A DNA stretch of 64,000 nucleotides from Laguncularia racemosa (taxonomy: Eukaryota > Streptophyta > Magnoliopsida > Myrtales > Combretaceae): assembly GCA_037954665.1 (NCBI GenBank), contig JBBMOL010000197.1, positions 558,001-622,000 on the forward strand, written 5' to 3'. Shown in pieces: positions 22,378-33,610 of the stretch. Positions within the stretch are counted from its first letter, which is position 1. The number at the start of each line of letters is the position of its first letter. A model generated the notes under the pieces. It was not told the origin of the DNA. It did not search any database and worked only from the letters and a program-made list of their open reading frames with translations. Position numbers and translations under genes: made by a program.

Positions 22378-24457
22378 TTGATGCTAGTACCGCAAGTTGA
22401 TGAAGGGGACAGTGAAATTCTAAGATCATTTGAAGAAGTAGGTCGTAGGGAGATCTATAGAGAATTGGCCATAGACACTTATGTGGATGAAGGAGAGGAT
22501 TGGAAACCAATCGACCCTATTTATGATGAACCTTCTTCTACATCTAGTTTAGAGCTTCATGAGTTAAAAGTGTCACTTGCAAAAGCTGATGCAGACGCGA
22601 TAGCTTTATACTATACACCCCTTTTGGAGGGTTGGATTGTCCGACCTACCTATGAGCATGAGTGTGTTGCCTTGATAGCAAGCAACCACTTCTATGTCTA
22701 CTATAGATTCTTGAAGTTCAGGTTGTGATTGCCCTTTACTATATTTTAGAAGAAGTTCTTCAATTATCACTACACCAACCTTTGGAAGCTTGTTCTAAAC
22801 ACATATACCTCATTAGTGGCATTTGAGATTCATTGTAAGTTGTATAGAGTGAGGCTAACCCCTCAACTGATTCTATTCTTCTATGGGGTGAAGTGATTTA
22901 AGCCATCTCAAGGTTAGTTTTATCTATCGAGTTGCCTTAAATTGAAACTAATAGAGAGGTTGGTTTCCTTCATGAGTGATTGGAAGAAGAAATACATGGT
23001 GATTGAGACTTTTGAGGTGCCGAAATTTTGGGTTCGTTGGGTGAACCCAACAAGGACAAAACCTATTAAGTTGATGCCCAATGATAAGCACTATGCTAAG
23101 GTACTACTTTAAGCCCTTAAAGAGAATGGGAAGGCGTTTGATACCCTAAGTTTGATGAAGGCATTATTGGGGATCAGGATAGGGACGCTCGAAGGATCAG
23201 GAAACAAGGTTGAGTAGTACATAAATGCCTTAGAGGGTTAAGATAGGACAAGGCTTAGGAAAAGCAGGGTGAAGGTAAAGGTTAGTGCCTAAGATGGGGT
23301 TGGTTTGAGTGGAGTGCTCGTTTGCTACAACTCAAAGGCATAGTCCCATTTGTAAGGTTTTCTCTAGTAAGTCTTGTTGTTTTTAACTAACTTCTTTCTT
23401 TATTTTGCACATATGCCTCCAATCAAACCAGTGCATATCTCGAACTTTACTACTTGCTTAGCTAGATGAAGCAAGAAAGAGTCCCAAGGAGCAAAGAAGG
23501 TTAGATCAGGAGCCCCTTCTCATAAGAAAGTCCTGATTGGAAGGTTAGTTATCTCGAGTCTTAAACCTCCTAACACCATAGAGCCAGCTACCAATGTTGT
23601 TGGAAAGGGGAAAATCCCAACTATAGATGCCAAGTGGTCACAACACATTCCTCAATGAGGTGACATGCTAGGGCCCAAAAGGGCTCATGCGAATGAAGTG
23701 ATCTCTATCCTTAGTGATACCAAGGCAAGATCTATTACCTCAGGTGACAAGGTCGGTCCAGTAGCTGAGAGGCAATAGAGGAGGTAAAATGACACTCCTC
23801 TAGGATGGGAGGAGCATAGGAGGAGCAATGACCCACCAAAGATGCCTAAGTCAACCTCCTCTAGGGTATCGTTACCTTTGTTGGCTTTGGTGCTAGAGGT
23901 TGAGTCAAGAGGCTCCAACCTATTTGAAGGAATCTTTAACCCTAAAGAGAGAGGAGAAGAAAAGAAGGCTACCATTAGGATATTGGCCTCGAAACTACAA
24001 AATTATTTTTCCACTCAACTTATGGTTCTATGTCTTTGTGATCAATTTTTCTCCTCCTTCTCCTCCTCTTCTTCTTCTTCTTTTTAACACACATTATGTC
24101 TTCACAAATGATCAAGGTTGCTTATGAGGTCTTCCATGCCTATGCTTAGGGTGAATAGCAATTATGCGATCAAAACACAAAAATGTAACTCTTACTTTAA
24201 GTTATTTAACCACTAGTACCATCATAACAACTTTCACTTTCAAGGGAAGATTGCCATAGAGATTAAGTTGAGGAAAGCTCGGGAGGAGCTTAGGGTGATG
24301 AGGGAGGATTGTTAGAAGAGGATAGCTAAAGCTAAGGAAAGGGTTTGAAAGAATTCGATCGAGCTAGATAGGATACAATAGGAGCTCTAAGGGGGCATTT
24401 GTCGCATCAATGCCCTTTGCAAGGAGGTTGTTAGCTATCGTTAGAAGGAAGCTTACC
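22378..24457 (+). pseudogene. Element D antisense ORF, 5' part (Transposase_28-like domain)
   Basis: The open part at 22378-22725 has an acidic N-terminus, then a domain resembling the 'putative gypsy type transposon' (Transposase_28) family. Recognisable are LPFTIF..KFFNYHYTNLWKL, LVAFEIHCKLYRV, LILFFYGVK and SDWKKKYMVIETF. After a low-complexity, Ser/Lys-rich stretch (23400-24090), a charged coiled-coil-like region begins near 24255 and is cut at 24457 by element B; it resumes at 36880. Several stops and shifts are present. The strand is opposite to D's own pol. ORFs with this domain, between pol and an LTR and often antisense, are known in plant Tat elements. The function is unknown. Confidence 0.68.
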
Positions 24458-25337
24458 TAATACGGAACCTCTGTGAATATGCTTGAAAACCCCTTTTTTT
24501 GGATATTACAAACCTTTATAGCAGTAATGCGAAAACTCTCATAATCAATTTGATTCAATCCCTATGATGGACTAGAGTTAGGTTTCTCTTAGTTATTGGT
24601 CACAAAATTAGAAGAAAAAAAATGGTTTGTTCTAATGCAGAACACTCCACAAGAAAGGCAATCAATTCTCTCTTAAATGTTCCTAAAGCATGTATTCTAA
24701 ACAAGAACACAAGGGAATATCAAAGTCTTTTTTATTTCAAGATGATCAAAAAATTGTCCTCTAAAATGCAATAAAGAGGGTATTTATATGTCCCTCCAAA
24801 AAACCCTAATGAAAAACAAGTTGCAAACACAATTAAAAGAAAGTTGGTCCCCTGTTAATTATGAGCTAGTGGCTTTTATTAAACATTGGCAACTTAAGCC
24901 AACGACCTTTATTTCTCTACGCCGGTAGCTTAGGTTGGTGGCCATTATCCACCAACGCAGGTAGCTTAAGTCGATGGCCTTTATTCCTCCACGCCGGTAG
25001 CTTAGGCCAGTAGCCTTTATGCTCCAAGTCGGCAGCTTTCATTTCCAAAGCTGGTAGCTTTCGAGCTCTAATCTCCACTTTGACTTGTACCAAGTTATAT
25101 TGAACATGAGTTACAATAGTTCCAAAGCTTTGACATCCTTGAAGTTCTTCACTAAGCGTCTTCACTAAGTCTTGTAGATGAACGCTCAAAGCTTGTTATA
25201 TCTTCTTAGCTCGAGATCTTATTATAGGTCTTTGAAGCATGCTAATCGGACTCGAAATCTCTTGGCTTGCATCCTTGCCTCCTTGATCCTCATGACTTGA
25301 CATGTCCTGAGTTTGGTCCAATGGTCTTCCCATAACA
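24458..25337 (-). repeat. 3' LTR of element B (880 bp)
   Basis: It matches 36087-36874. On the minus strand it begins TGTTATGGGAAG and ends near GGTTCCGTATTA, where the usual terminal CA has decayed to TA. It is longer than its partner mainly because of extra 36-bp minisatellite units (24890-25065). The first part encodes the C-terminal tail of pol. Confidence 0.85.
24890..25065 (-). repeat. 36-bp minisatellite in the LTR of element B
   Basis: Four to five imperfect units follow the pattern 'GTGGCCTTTATTCCTC...GCCGGTAGCTTAGG' with a period of 36 bp. The unit is a multiple of three, so on the minus strand it is an open repeat of 12 residues (KLPA...NKGH..). The 5' LTR at 36500-36600 has only about two to three units. 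Confidence 0.75.
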
Positions 25338-25606
25338 TTCCGACTCTCCTCAAAAGGATTCGTCCTTGAATCAAAGGTATCACCTACATCAAAAGGACTC
25401 AAATCAACAACATTGAATGTAGCACTAACGTTATACTCACTTGGCAAATCTACTTTGTATACGTTGTCATTGATCTTCTCGAGGATTTGAAATGGACCGT
25501 CTCCTCTTAGGTTTAGTTTAGACTTCCTTTGAAGGGGAAATCCCTCCATTCGAAAATGCATCCACACCCATTCTCCTAGTTGAAACACCATGGGTCTTCT
25601 TCTTTG
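25338..25606 (-). pseudogene. pol: Element B integrase C-terminal domain (and tail into LTR)
   Basis: On the minus strand it encodes MVFQLGEWVWMHFR, RKSKLNLRGDGPFQILEKINDN and VYKVDLPSEYNVSATFNV, the typical C-terminal region of gypsy integrases. It then runs through the polypurine tract (GAGGAGAGTCGGAA, about 25338-25351) into the LTR, ending with a R-S-R-A-K tail near 25196. Its upstream half is at 31143 and beyond; the two were parted by solo LTR G. The reading frame differs from the upstream half, so there is also a frameshift. Confidence 0.82.
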
Positions 25607-26282
25607 TGATGAGGATCAGCTAGCATGAAAAAGGAAGAAGCCAAAATTCCATGATCCATTACATGGCATTGGAGGCTCGATGACTCGAGCTAGAGCTAAA
25701 AGAATGAATGATGCTCTATAAGGACTAGTCATGGACTTGCAAGCTAGGGAATCAAGCTACACTAAAAGAGCACATACATATGTTAACTTGATTCAAGTGA
25801 CTATGGAAGGATGAAATAATTTAGGGACATTAAATATTTGCGCGGACCGCTACACTAGAGGATACATTTGGTTTTGTTAATGTTTATTTTTATTTGTTGT
25901 TTTGTTATTTATGTTACTTAGTTGCCTACTTGGTGATACAAGGATAGAATAGGCAACTTAGGATTTTTAGTATTTGTTTTGGTTTGTAATTTATATTATT
26001 TAGTTACCTACTCAGGTACATGAGGATAAGGTAACAAATAGATTAGGTAACTTAAGATTTCCATATTGTGTTAGGTTTTTTCATATTGTATTCATGTGCT
26101 ATAAATGTCATGCAAGGGGGCCAGCTAAGAGACAACTTTGATATATGAAAACACATCTTTTTTCATGAGATACTAAATACCTCTTTTTGTTCTTTTGCAA
26201 AAGAACTTTTCCATAGAATTCTTAACCGAATTACTAAGAATAACTTTTGATAACTTAAGTTACAGTCAATGGGTTTGATTAG

Positions 26283-27509
26283 TGATAGGAATCAAAATCT
26301 GACAAGACCTATCATTAGGGCAAAAACTAAAGGAATTCGAATTTTGGCGATGAGGGCCCATTTTGAGCAGATCGACCCCGGAATTATTTATATATTAACC
26401 TCTTTTCTATTATTCTTGTATTGTGTTTTCCAACAGGCACACTTATCATATTCTATAGGGCAATGGACAAATTCCCTCAAACTCAGCTTGTGGGTTATCC
26501 ATAGACCGACCTTAACTGGCAATGAGCTGGGCCGATAGATCTTATAGAAGACCGGCATCTTGAAGACCATTTCTTTTATATATTTATTCTTTTATGAACT
26601 ATTTTGGTTGTATTTTGGTTTTGGGACACTTTTACTTCCTTGTAATTTTCATCTAGGGTTAGCCACCTTAAAAGTGGCAAACTTGTAATTTTGAGCACTT
26701 TTTAACCCTAGGAGTAGCAAGTATAAATACTTGCTTAAGAGAGGGTTTAGGGAGGCTTATCATTTGGCAGATTAAACACTACATTTCACGTGAGAATTAG
26801 GGTTCATACCTTGGTTCCAAACTCTTATCAATTTCAATCCCAAGAGTTGAAATTGTGGCGAGTGCAACATCTTGAAATTTTGAGTTATATCAATTTCATT
26901 TTGTTGTGATTTCTTTTCTTCTCTAGTGTGTCATATCTAGGGTTGAATTGAGATAGTTCTGGGTCAGAAATACATATTATTATTCACGAATTCTTGTGTT
27001 TATTTAAAGTACTTATCAATTTGATTCGGATCATCATTGAAGATTACACTTGAAAACGTGTTCTTCTCTATTGGAAAGGAATTCTTATAATTGAGGTTTT
27101 CTTTTGAATTTGTGGATTATTTGTGTGGATTATATGAGATTAGAGTGTTTTTAGATGATATTATCATTGTGGTATTATAATTATATCATTGGACATTTGG
27201 ATTTCATCATATCTTCACTAGGGTTCACGTGATTTAGCCTTGTGGATCCGGTTTTTGCCTTGACTTGAGATTGTTTTTCTTAAGTCTTTTATATGTGCTT
27301 AATCTTGGTTTTAGGCACATCATCTTTTTGGTATCAGAGCTATCTAATTTGGATACTTAAGATTTATCACATCCTCATTGAAAGAATTGGTTATAAACAT
27401 TGAGATTTGACACCATTGTTCATGTGATTAAGATTAGTTTGATTGACATTGTTTCTTTGTCTTTCAAATTGGTTTTTGTACGTGCTTAATCTTGGTTTTG
27501 AGCACATCA
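26283..27509 (+). repeat. 5' LTR of element F (1227 bp)
   Basis: It starts TGATAGGAATC and ends GAGCACATCA. TATAAATA at 26722 is the likely promoter. The start also encodes a pol tail (DRNQNLTRPIIRAKTKGI). A second internal end, GGCACATCA followed by TTTTTGGTATCAGAGC, sits near 27315-27345, about 180 bp before the real end. Confidence 0.9.
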
Positions 27510-27514
27510 TTTTT

Positions 27515-27526
27515 TGGTATCAGAGC
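27515..27526 (+). other. Primer binding site of element F (tRNA-iMet type)
   Basis: TGGTATCAGAGC lies six bases after the LTR end. This is the standard plant primer site complementary to the 3' end of initiator tRNA-Met. An almost identical copy is embedded inside both LTRs. Confidence 0.85.
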
Positions 27527-28751
27527 TTGTGGTTGTGAGAAGGGATTATGTGATTTTGAATTTTGGAAATTTAGGGTTCATGTTCTTGCATCATCAATTC
27601 CAAAATTGCGAGTAAATTGAAATTGTTGTTGTAGTTGTTTGAAGTGGAGTGAATTGTCTTGAGTAGGAGTTGAATTTGCTGCATGTTGGAGTGACTTTGG
27701 AGTACTTGTTGAAGCTTCTATGTTGTGGACTTCACCGTGAAGGAAGAGGAAAGATAGTGCATTTTTTAGTGCAATTGTGTAGGAAGAGAATTGTGGTTCT
27801 TACATTGTTTGAATTCGGAATTGGGGAGAACATTTGCAATTTCTAGATTTGATTAGTGTGTAAGAAGGGAAGTTATTTGATTTCAAAACAAGCATTAAGA
27901 GTGAAGGAGTTAAGTGTGTTTGTTTAAATTTGAAAAATTGCATCTTACCAAATGTGGAGGGGTTGCAATTAGTGAAGTGGTTTGATTTTCAAATTTAATT
28001 TGTTGCCTTCTTATGTAAGTTGCGGATTGGATTTGTATTTGAAGTAAAGAATTTTGCAACGTGATTATCCTTGAAATTGCTTTGAGAAAGAGTAATGAAT
28101 TGAAAAAGTTTTGTGTTGCATGTGACGTGTATGTTGTTGTAAGTTGCGGTTGATAAATTGTGTAGAAGTGGAGAAGTGCATCGTGTGTGTAAAGGTGTTT
28201 GTGTGGTGTTGTGTTGTGCAAATTGGAAGTGGAAGTGTACAATTTTCAGAATTGCATTGTGTGGGATAATAGGGAATTTATTTGAAATTCAAACACATCC
28301 ATTAAGTTGAGGAAGTTATTAAGTGGCATTGATTGTGTTCCATTTGAATTTGAAATTTGATTATTACCATTTGTGGAAAGTGCATTAAGGATATTTATTT
28401 GAATTTGTTGCCATGTTGTGGAGTTGTGTGGATTAAGGTGCTGCACATCAAGATCAATTGTAGGTGTGAAACCGTGGCAAGAAAGGAAAATTGAAGTAGT
28501 AGAATTTGAATTCAAAAACAAACATTAAAGTGTGAAAGTAATTGAACTTATTACTTCAACACTTGATAGTTGAATTTAATTTCTTAACTACTTAGAAGTA
28601 TTTATTTGCGCTTCAATTATCTCACTTAACTTCATTTGAAGTACCAATAAACATTTCTTGTATTGGTTGAGCGTGAGCACTGTGGGTGTGTAAGGGTGTG
28701 TTGTCGTGGTGTGGTGAAGTGTATTGAGGTTGTTGAAATTAGTAAGCAAAA
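27527..28751 (+). other. Leader of element F, no coding sequence seen
   Basis: About 1.2 kb of G- and T-rich sequence on the plus strand with no gag motif in any frame. Repeated phrases such as GGAAGTGGAAGTG and TTGAATTTGAAAT occur. Gag has been lost or was never present. Confidence 0.6.
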
Positions 28752-29815
28752 ATGTCAAGTGAGTTGTATTTGTCTACTAACATATTACATCGAGACTTGA
28801 CTTCCTTTCAAACCATTGATGTGGGACAAAGAGAAAACTTGTTCCATACTTCTTGTAGGGTACAAGGAAACTTGTGCGCAATTATTATTGATGGTGGTAG
28901 TTGTACTAATGTTGTAGCCGCATCATTAGTATCGAAGTTGAAACTTGAAACTATCCCACATCCCAAACCCTATACATTACATTGGTTGAATGATCAGGAT
29001 AGTCTTTGTGTAACCCAAAAGGCTAGGGTACCCTTCAGTATAGGGGACAAGTACTATGATGAGCTTGAATGTGATATTCTTCCTCTTTGTGCATCCCATA
29101 TATTACTTAATAGACCATAGTTGTATGACAGGATGGTATTACATGACGGGTATAGAAATACTTATATGTTTAAAAAGGATGGTAAGCGTATAGTATTGAA
29201 CCCTATGTCAACATCAGAGGTCCAGGAGATGCAAAGACAGATAAAACAACCATCACAGAATCTTGAGGATCATAGCCACATGATCAAACCTTCAGAGGAC
29301 CAAACTGTGCAGATGCAGGTATGCCAACCTTCAAAGGTTCTTAAGGGCTCTAGTGACACGAGCCAACTCTTAGAGCATAAAATTTGTCAAACATCGATGT
29401 GCCAACCTTCAGAGGATCTTGTTGATCATAGTCAAACAAGCAGACCACCAGAGAGCCAAACTGTTCAGAGACAGTTATGTTCACCTTCAGAGGTTTCAAA
29501 GGGTAATGAGCAGTTGGGCCAACCATTAGAAGACCATGAGGATCAGCATCATATAGATGAGTTAGAAAAAGAGGAAACAAAATCAATGGAATGGGTTGAG
29601 ACAGGGGAGACATCAGTAGATAATGAGTCCTTGTTTGTGTTGCAGATGAGATACATCCTAGAAATGGAGGAGATAAAACAATCACCACCTGTAGTATTTC
29701 AAATATTGGGATTCTGCAGAGATATTTCTTCAGGTGGCTTGCTAAGAGGATACAAAGTCTCTACTGCATTTGATCTACCAGATTTGAGGACAAATCTTTT
29801 TGAGGCCTAAGGAGA
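28752..29815 (+). pseudogene. Element F aspartic protease and repetitive linker, one stop codon
   Basis: The first 123 residues are a gypsy protease with IIDGGSCTNVVAASLV as active site (DGG replacing DTG) and ECDILPLCASHILLNRP at the end. A TAG at 29118-29120 replaces the Trp of the usual RPW; the frame then continues to 29810. After YDRMVLHDGYRNTYMF, a Gln/Ser/Glu-rich linker carries several degenerate repeats of the kind CQPSE.L.DHSQ. The end (DLRTNLFEA) resembles the C-terminal end of pol in relatives, so RT to integrase was removed by a deletion joining linker to tail. Confidence 0.8.
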
Positions 29816-31034
29816 TGATAGGAATCAAAATCTGACAAGACCTATCATTAGGGCAAAAACTAAAGGAATTCGAATTTTGGCGATGAGGGCCCATTTTGAG
29901 CAGATCGACCCCGGAATTATTTATATATTAACCTCTTTTCTATTATTCTTGTATTGTGTTTTCCAACAGGCACACTTATCATATTCTATAGGGCAATGGA
30001 CAAATTCCCTCAAACTCAGCTTGTGGGTTATCCATGAACCGACCTGAACTGGCAATGAGTTGGGCCGATGGATCTTATAGAAGACCGGCATCTTGAAGAC
30101 CATTTCTTTTATATATTTATTCTTTTATGAACTATTTTGGTTGTATTTTGGTTTTGGGACACTTTTATTTCCTTGTAATTTTCATCTAGGGTTAGCCACC
30201 TTAAAAGTGGCAAACTTGTAATTTTGAGCACTTTTTAACCCTGGGAGTAGCAAGTATAAATACTTGCTTAAGAGAGGGTTTAGGGAGGCTTATCATTTGG
30301 CAGATTAAACACTACATTTCACGTGAGAATTAGGGTTCATACCTTGGTTCCAAACTCTTATCAATTTCAATCCCAAGAGTTGAAATTGTGGCGAGTGCAA
30401 CATCTTGAAATTGTGAGTTATATCAATTTCATTTTTTTGTGATTTCTTTTCTTCTCTAGTGTGTCATATCTAGGGTTGAATTGAGATAGTTCTTGGTCAG
30501 AAATACATATTATTATTCACGAATACTTGTGTTTATTTGAAGTACTTATCAATTTGATTCAGATCATCATTGAAGATTACACTTGAAAACGTGTTCTTCT
30601 CTATTGGAAAGGAATTCTTATAATTGAGGTTTTCTTTTGAATTTGTGGATTATTTGCGTGGATTATATGAGATTAAAGTGTTGTTAGATGATATTATCAT
30701 TGTGGTATTATAATTACATCATTGGACATTTGGATTTCATCATATCTTCACTAGGGTTCACATGATTTAGCCTTGTGGATCCGGTTTTTGCCTTGACTTG
30801 AGATTGTTTTTCTTTATATGTGCTTAATCTTGGTTTTGGGCACATCATCTTTTTGTTATCAGAGCTATCTAATTTGGATACTTAAGATTTATCACATCCT
30901 CATCGGAAGAATTAGTTATAAACATTGAGATTTGACACCATTGTTCATGTGATTGAGACTAGTTTGATTGACATTGTTTCTTTATCTTTCAAATTGGTTT
31001 TTGTATGTGCTTAATCTTGGTTTTGAGCACATCA
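29816..31034 (+). repeat. 3' LTR of element F (1219 bp)
   Basis: Nearly identical to 26283-27509; it differs by scattered substitutions and a short deletion near 30810. The purine-rich AAGGAGA just before it is the likely polypurine tract. It ends GAGCACATCA before ATTAG. Confidence 0.92.
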
Positions 31035-31142
31035 ATTAGGGTTTAGTTACGCATCGCTTATTCAAGACGATCCTCGAGGTATTTGAAACCAACTAGCATC
31101 GTTGGGGTTCTAGGTTTAATATACCTAGGGTTACACGCATCA

Positions 31143-31990
31143 CTTTGTTTACACGAGTAGCTACCTTAGCTATCTAGCTTTCAATCTGCTCCTTTACCTG
31201 CTTATGTAATTTTCTCACAAAATTTTCTTTAGAAGTTGCATCTTCACTCATAAAGTTATTAAGTGGTAATGGCAATAAGTTAATAGGAGTAAGTGGATTA
31301 AAACCAGAAACGATTTCAAATGGAGAACAATGAGTAGTGCTATATATAGCCCTATTATAAGCAAACCCCACGAATGGTAAACAATCCTCCCACATCCTAA
31401 TGTTTTTCTCAATGACTACCCTCAACAAAGTGATCAAAGTTCTATTAACCACCTTAGTTTATCCGTCAGTTTGTAGATGACAAGTAGTTGAAAACAATAG
31501 TTTTGTTCCCAACTTTCCCCATAACGCTCTCCAAAAGTGACTCAGAAATTTAACATCCTTATCACTAACAATGCTTTTAGGTATGCCATGCAAACATATG
31601 ACCTCTTTGAAGAACAAATCGACAATTAACTTAGCATCATCAGTTTTATGACAAGGAATAAAATGACCCATTTTACTGAATCGATCAACCATAACACAGA
31701 CACTATCACTATCCTTCCTAATTCTAGGCACCCCAATTATAAAGTCCATAGACAAATCAATCCAAGGTTCATCAAAAATAGGTAATGGTATATATAATCT
31801 ATGTGGTTTCAATTTATACTTAGCCTCTCTACATGTAATGCAATGTTCACATACTTTATGTACATCATGTCTCATCCCAGGCCAATAAAAATGATTACAC
31901 AACATATCATAGGTCTTATTCACCCAAAAATGGCGCATTAATCCCCCTCCATGTGCCTTCTTAACTAACAATTCCCTTATGGAACCTTTA
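31143..31990 (-). pseudogene. pol: Element B integrase (zinc and catalytic domains)
   Basis: The HHCC zinc region reads H...CEHCITCREAK at about 31850. The catalytic core has SMDFIIG and VSDKDVKFL supplying the two Asp. The segment that should hold the third catalytic residue reads QTDG-stop-TKVVNRTL: Gln became TAA and the catalytic Glu became Lys (GAG to AAG). Downstream come WEDCLPFVGFAYNRAIYSTT and SPFEIVSGFNP. The gene continues at 25606 on the other side of solo LTR G. Confidence 0.88.
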
Positions 31991-33610
31991 AGAATTCACA
32001 ATCTATTCCTCTTAAACAGAAATCCAATAGACACATAGAAATCATTTAATCCAACCCCATTAGCACAAGCAGTATAAATTTTACAAAAATCAGCATCATT
32101 TGGCCATAACTCTTTAATAAACTCAAAACCTAGCAATGAAGTACTAAGTGAGTTAAGTAAGGCATACCTTCTAGACAATGCATCAGCAACCACATTTTCT
32201 TTACCTTGCTTATACTTGATGACATATGGGAATGTCTTAATGAATTCCACCCTCTTTGCATGCCTTTTATTTAACTTATCTTAACCCTTCAAATGTTTCA
32301 AGCTCTCATGATCAGTGTGCACCACAAATTCCTTGGGACAAAGATAATGTTGCTACGTCTGCAAAGCTCGCATTAAGGCATATAGGTCCTTATCATATGT
32401 TGGATGCTTTAAAGCTGCTCCACTCAACTTCTCACCGAAATACATTAGTGGCTTTTGATCCTACATCAAAACAACTTCGACTCCTATACCACTAGCATCA
32501 CATTCAATTTCAAACATTTTAGCAAAGTCGGGCAAAGCAAGTAATGGTGCATTACACAATTTATCCTTAAGATCATTGAAAGCATGTTCTTGTGCATCAC
32601 CCCAAACAAATCTAACATTTTTTTTAACTAATTCATTCAAAGGTGCAACTATAGTGCTGAAATCCCTAATGAATCTCCTATAAAATCTAGCAAGACCATG
32701 AAAACTCCTCACCTCACTCACATTCTTAGGTCTAGGCCACTCCTTAATAGCCTTAACCTCCTCCTCATTAACCCCCTGACTAGATACTACAAAACCCAGA
32801 AAATTAACCTTATCTATGCAAAAGCTACACTTCTTAAGATTAGCATATAAATTTTCCTCTTTAAGTTTTTCTAGTACTAGTTTCACATGCAAAATATGAT
32901 CATCCAAACACTTTGAGTAGATTAAAATATCATCAAAATATACTACGACAAATTTACCTAAGTACTTTCGCAGCACATGATTCATTAAATGCATAAAAGT
33001 GCTAGGTGCATTAGTAAGACCAAATGGCATGACAAGCCACTCATATAAGCCATGTTTAGTCTTAAATGCAATTTTCTATTCATCTCCAACTTTCATGCAA
33101 ATTTGATAGTAACCAAATTTCAAACCAATCTCAGTAAACGAGCAAGAACCATAAATTCATCTAACATATCATCTAACCTAGGAATAGGGTGACGATAATG
33201 TATAATGATTTTGTTAATGGCTCTGCAGTCTACACGTATTCTCTAAGTCCCATCCTTCTTTAGCATAAGTATCATAGGTACAAAACACGGATTGAGACTT
33301 TCCCTCACATACCCCTTAGTTAGCAACTCATCTACCTGTTTTTGGATCTCCCTCGCCTCGCTTAGGTTTGTTCTATATGTTGGCCTATTAGGTATAACAG
33401 CTCTAAGAATGAAGTCTATTTAGTGTTCTATGCCCCTAATGGGTGGTAATCCATTAGGCATCTCCTTTGGAAACAAGTCTTCAAATTCTTGCAACAAATC
33501 AGATAACACACTAGGCACGAATGGGTTAAGGTCATTAGTTGCCAAACAAGCCCCTTATACAAAAGTGCAAATATAGGCCTATTAGAATTCAAAGTTTGCT
33601 TGACCTCACT
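31991..33610 (-). pseudogene. pol: Element B reverse transcriptase and RNase H
   Basis: RT: CFVPMILMLKKDGT and RIRVDCRAINKI near 33250, MPFGLTNAPSTFMHLMN and the intact catalytic VVVYFDDILIYS near 32940, then LGFVVSSQGV and the thumb region ARFYRRFIRDFS. RNase H follows with ECDASGIGVEVVL at 32480 and HTDHESLKHLKG near 32300, ending with NVVADALSRR at about 32170. Stops and shifts lie between 33030 and 33430 and at about 32460. There is no second RNase H. Non-functional. Confidence 0.88.

Larger units (their letters stand above)
26283..31034 (+). mobile_element. Element F: young deleted gypsy element (4752 bp) inside solo LTR G
   Basis: Two direct LTRs (26283-27509, 29816-31034) flank a 2.3-kb core with a primer site, a long non-coding leader and a protease-linker ORF. 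ATTAG flanks both ends (26278-26282 and 31035-31039), a perfect target duplication. The LTRs differ at only about 2 % of sampled sites. Gag, RT, RNase H and nearly all of integrase are missing, so F must have moved with proteins supplied by a relative or lost them after insertion. Solo LTRs of the same family are H and I. Confidence 0.92.
25607..31142 (+). repeat. Solo LTR G (779 bp), split by element F
   Basis: The ends are TGATGAGGATCAGC and ACACGCATCA, flanked on both sides by CTTTG (25602-25606 and 31143-31147), a perfect 5-bp duplication. Without element F and its duplicated ATTAG, it is 779 bp. Near 25653-25730 it encodes GSMTRARAKRMNDAL, the typical pol tail that runs into a 3' LTR. 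It has no internal region, so it is a solo LTR. It lies inside the integrase gene of element B. Confidence 0.85.

Noticed and set aside
22378..22728. A host gene at 22.4 kb.
   Set aside because: Continuation shows a Transposase_28-like domain, and its 3' half lies beyond element B; it belongs to the antisense ORF of element D.
24458..25337. Treating 24458-25337 and 36087-36874 as two solo LTRs.
   Set aside because: A polypurine tract, a primer site, a pol/gag order between them and a matching target duplication show one element.
25607..26282. A plus-strand gypsy gene fragment at 25.65 kb (MTRARAKRMN) as a separate element.
   Set aside because: It lies inside solo LTR G, bounded by CTTTG duplications; it is the pol tail encoded in the LTR.
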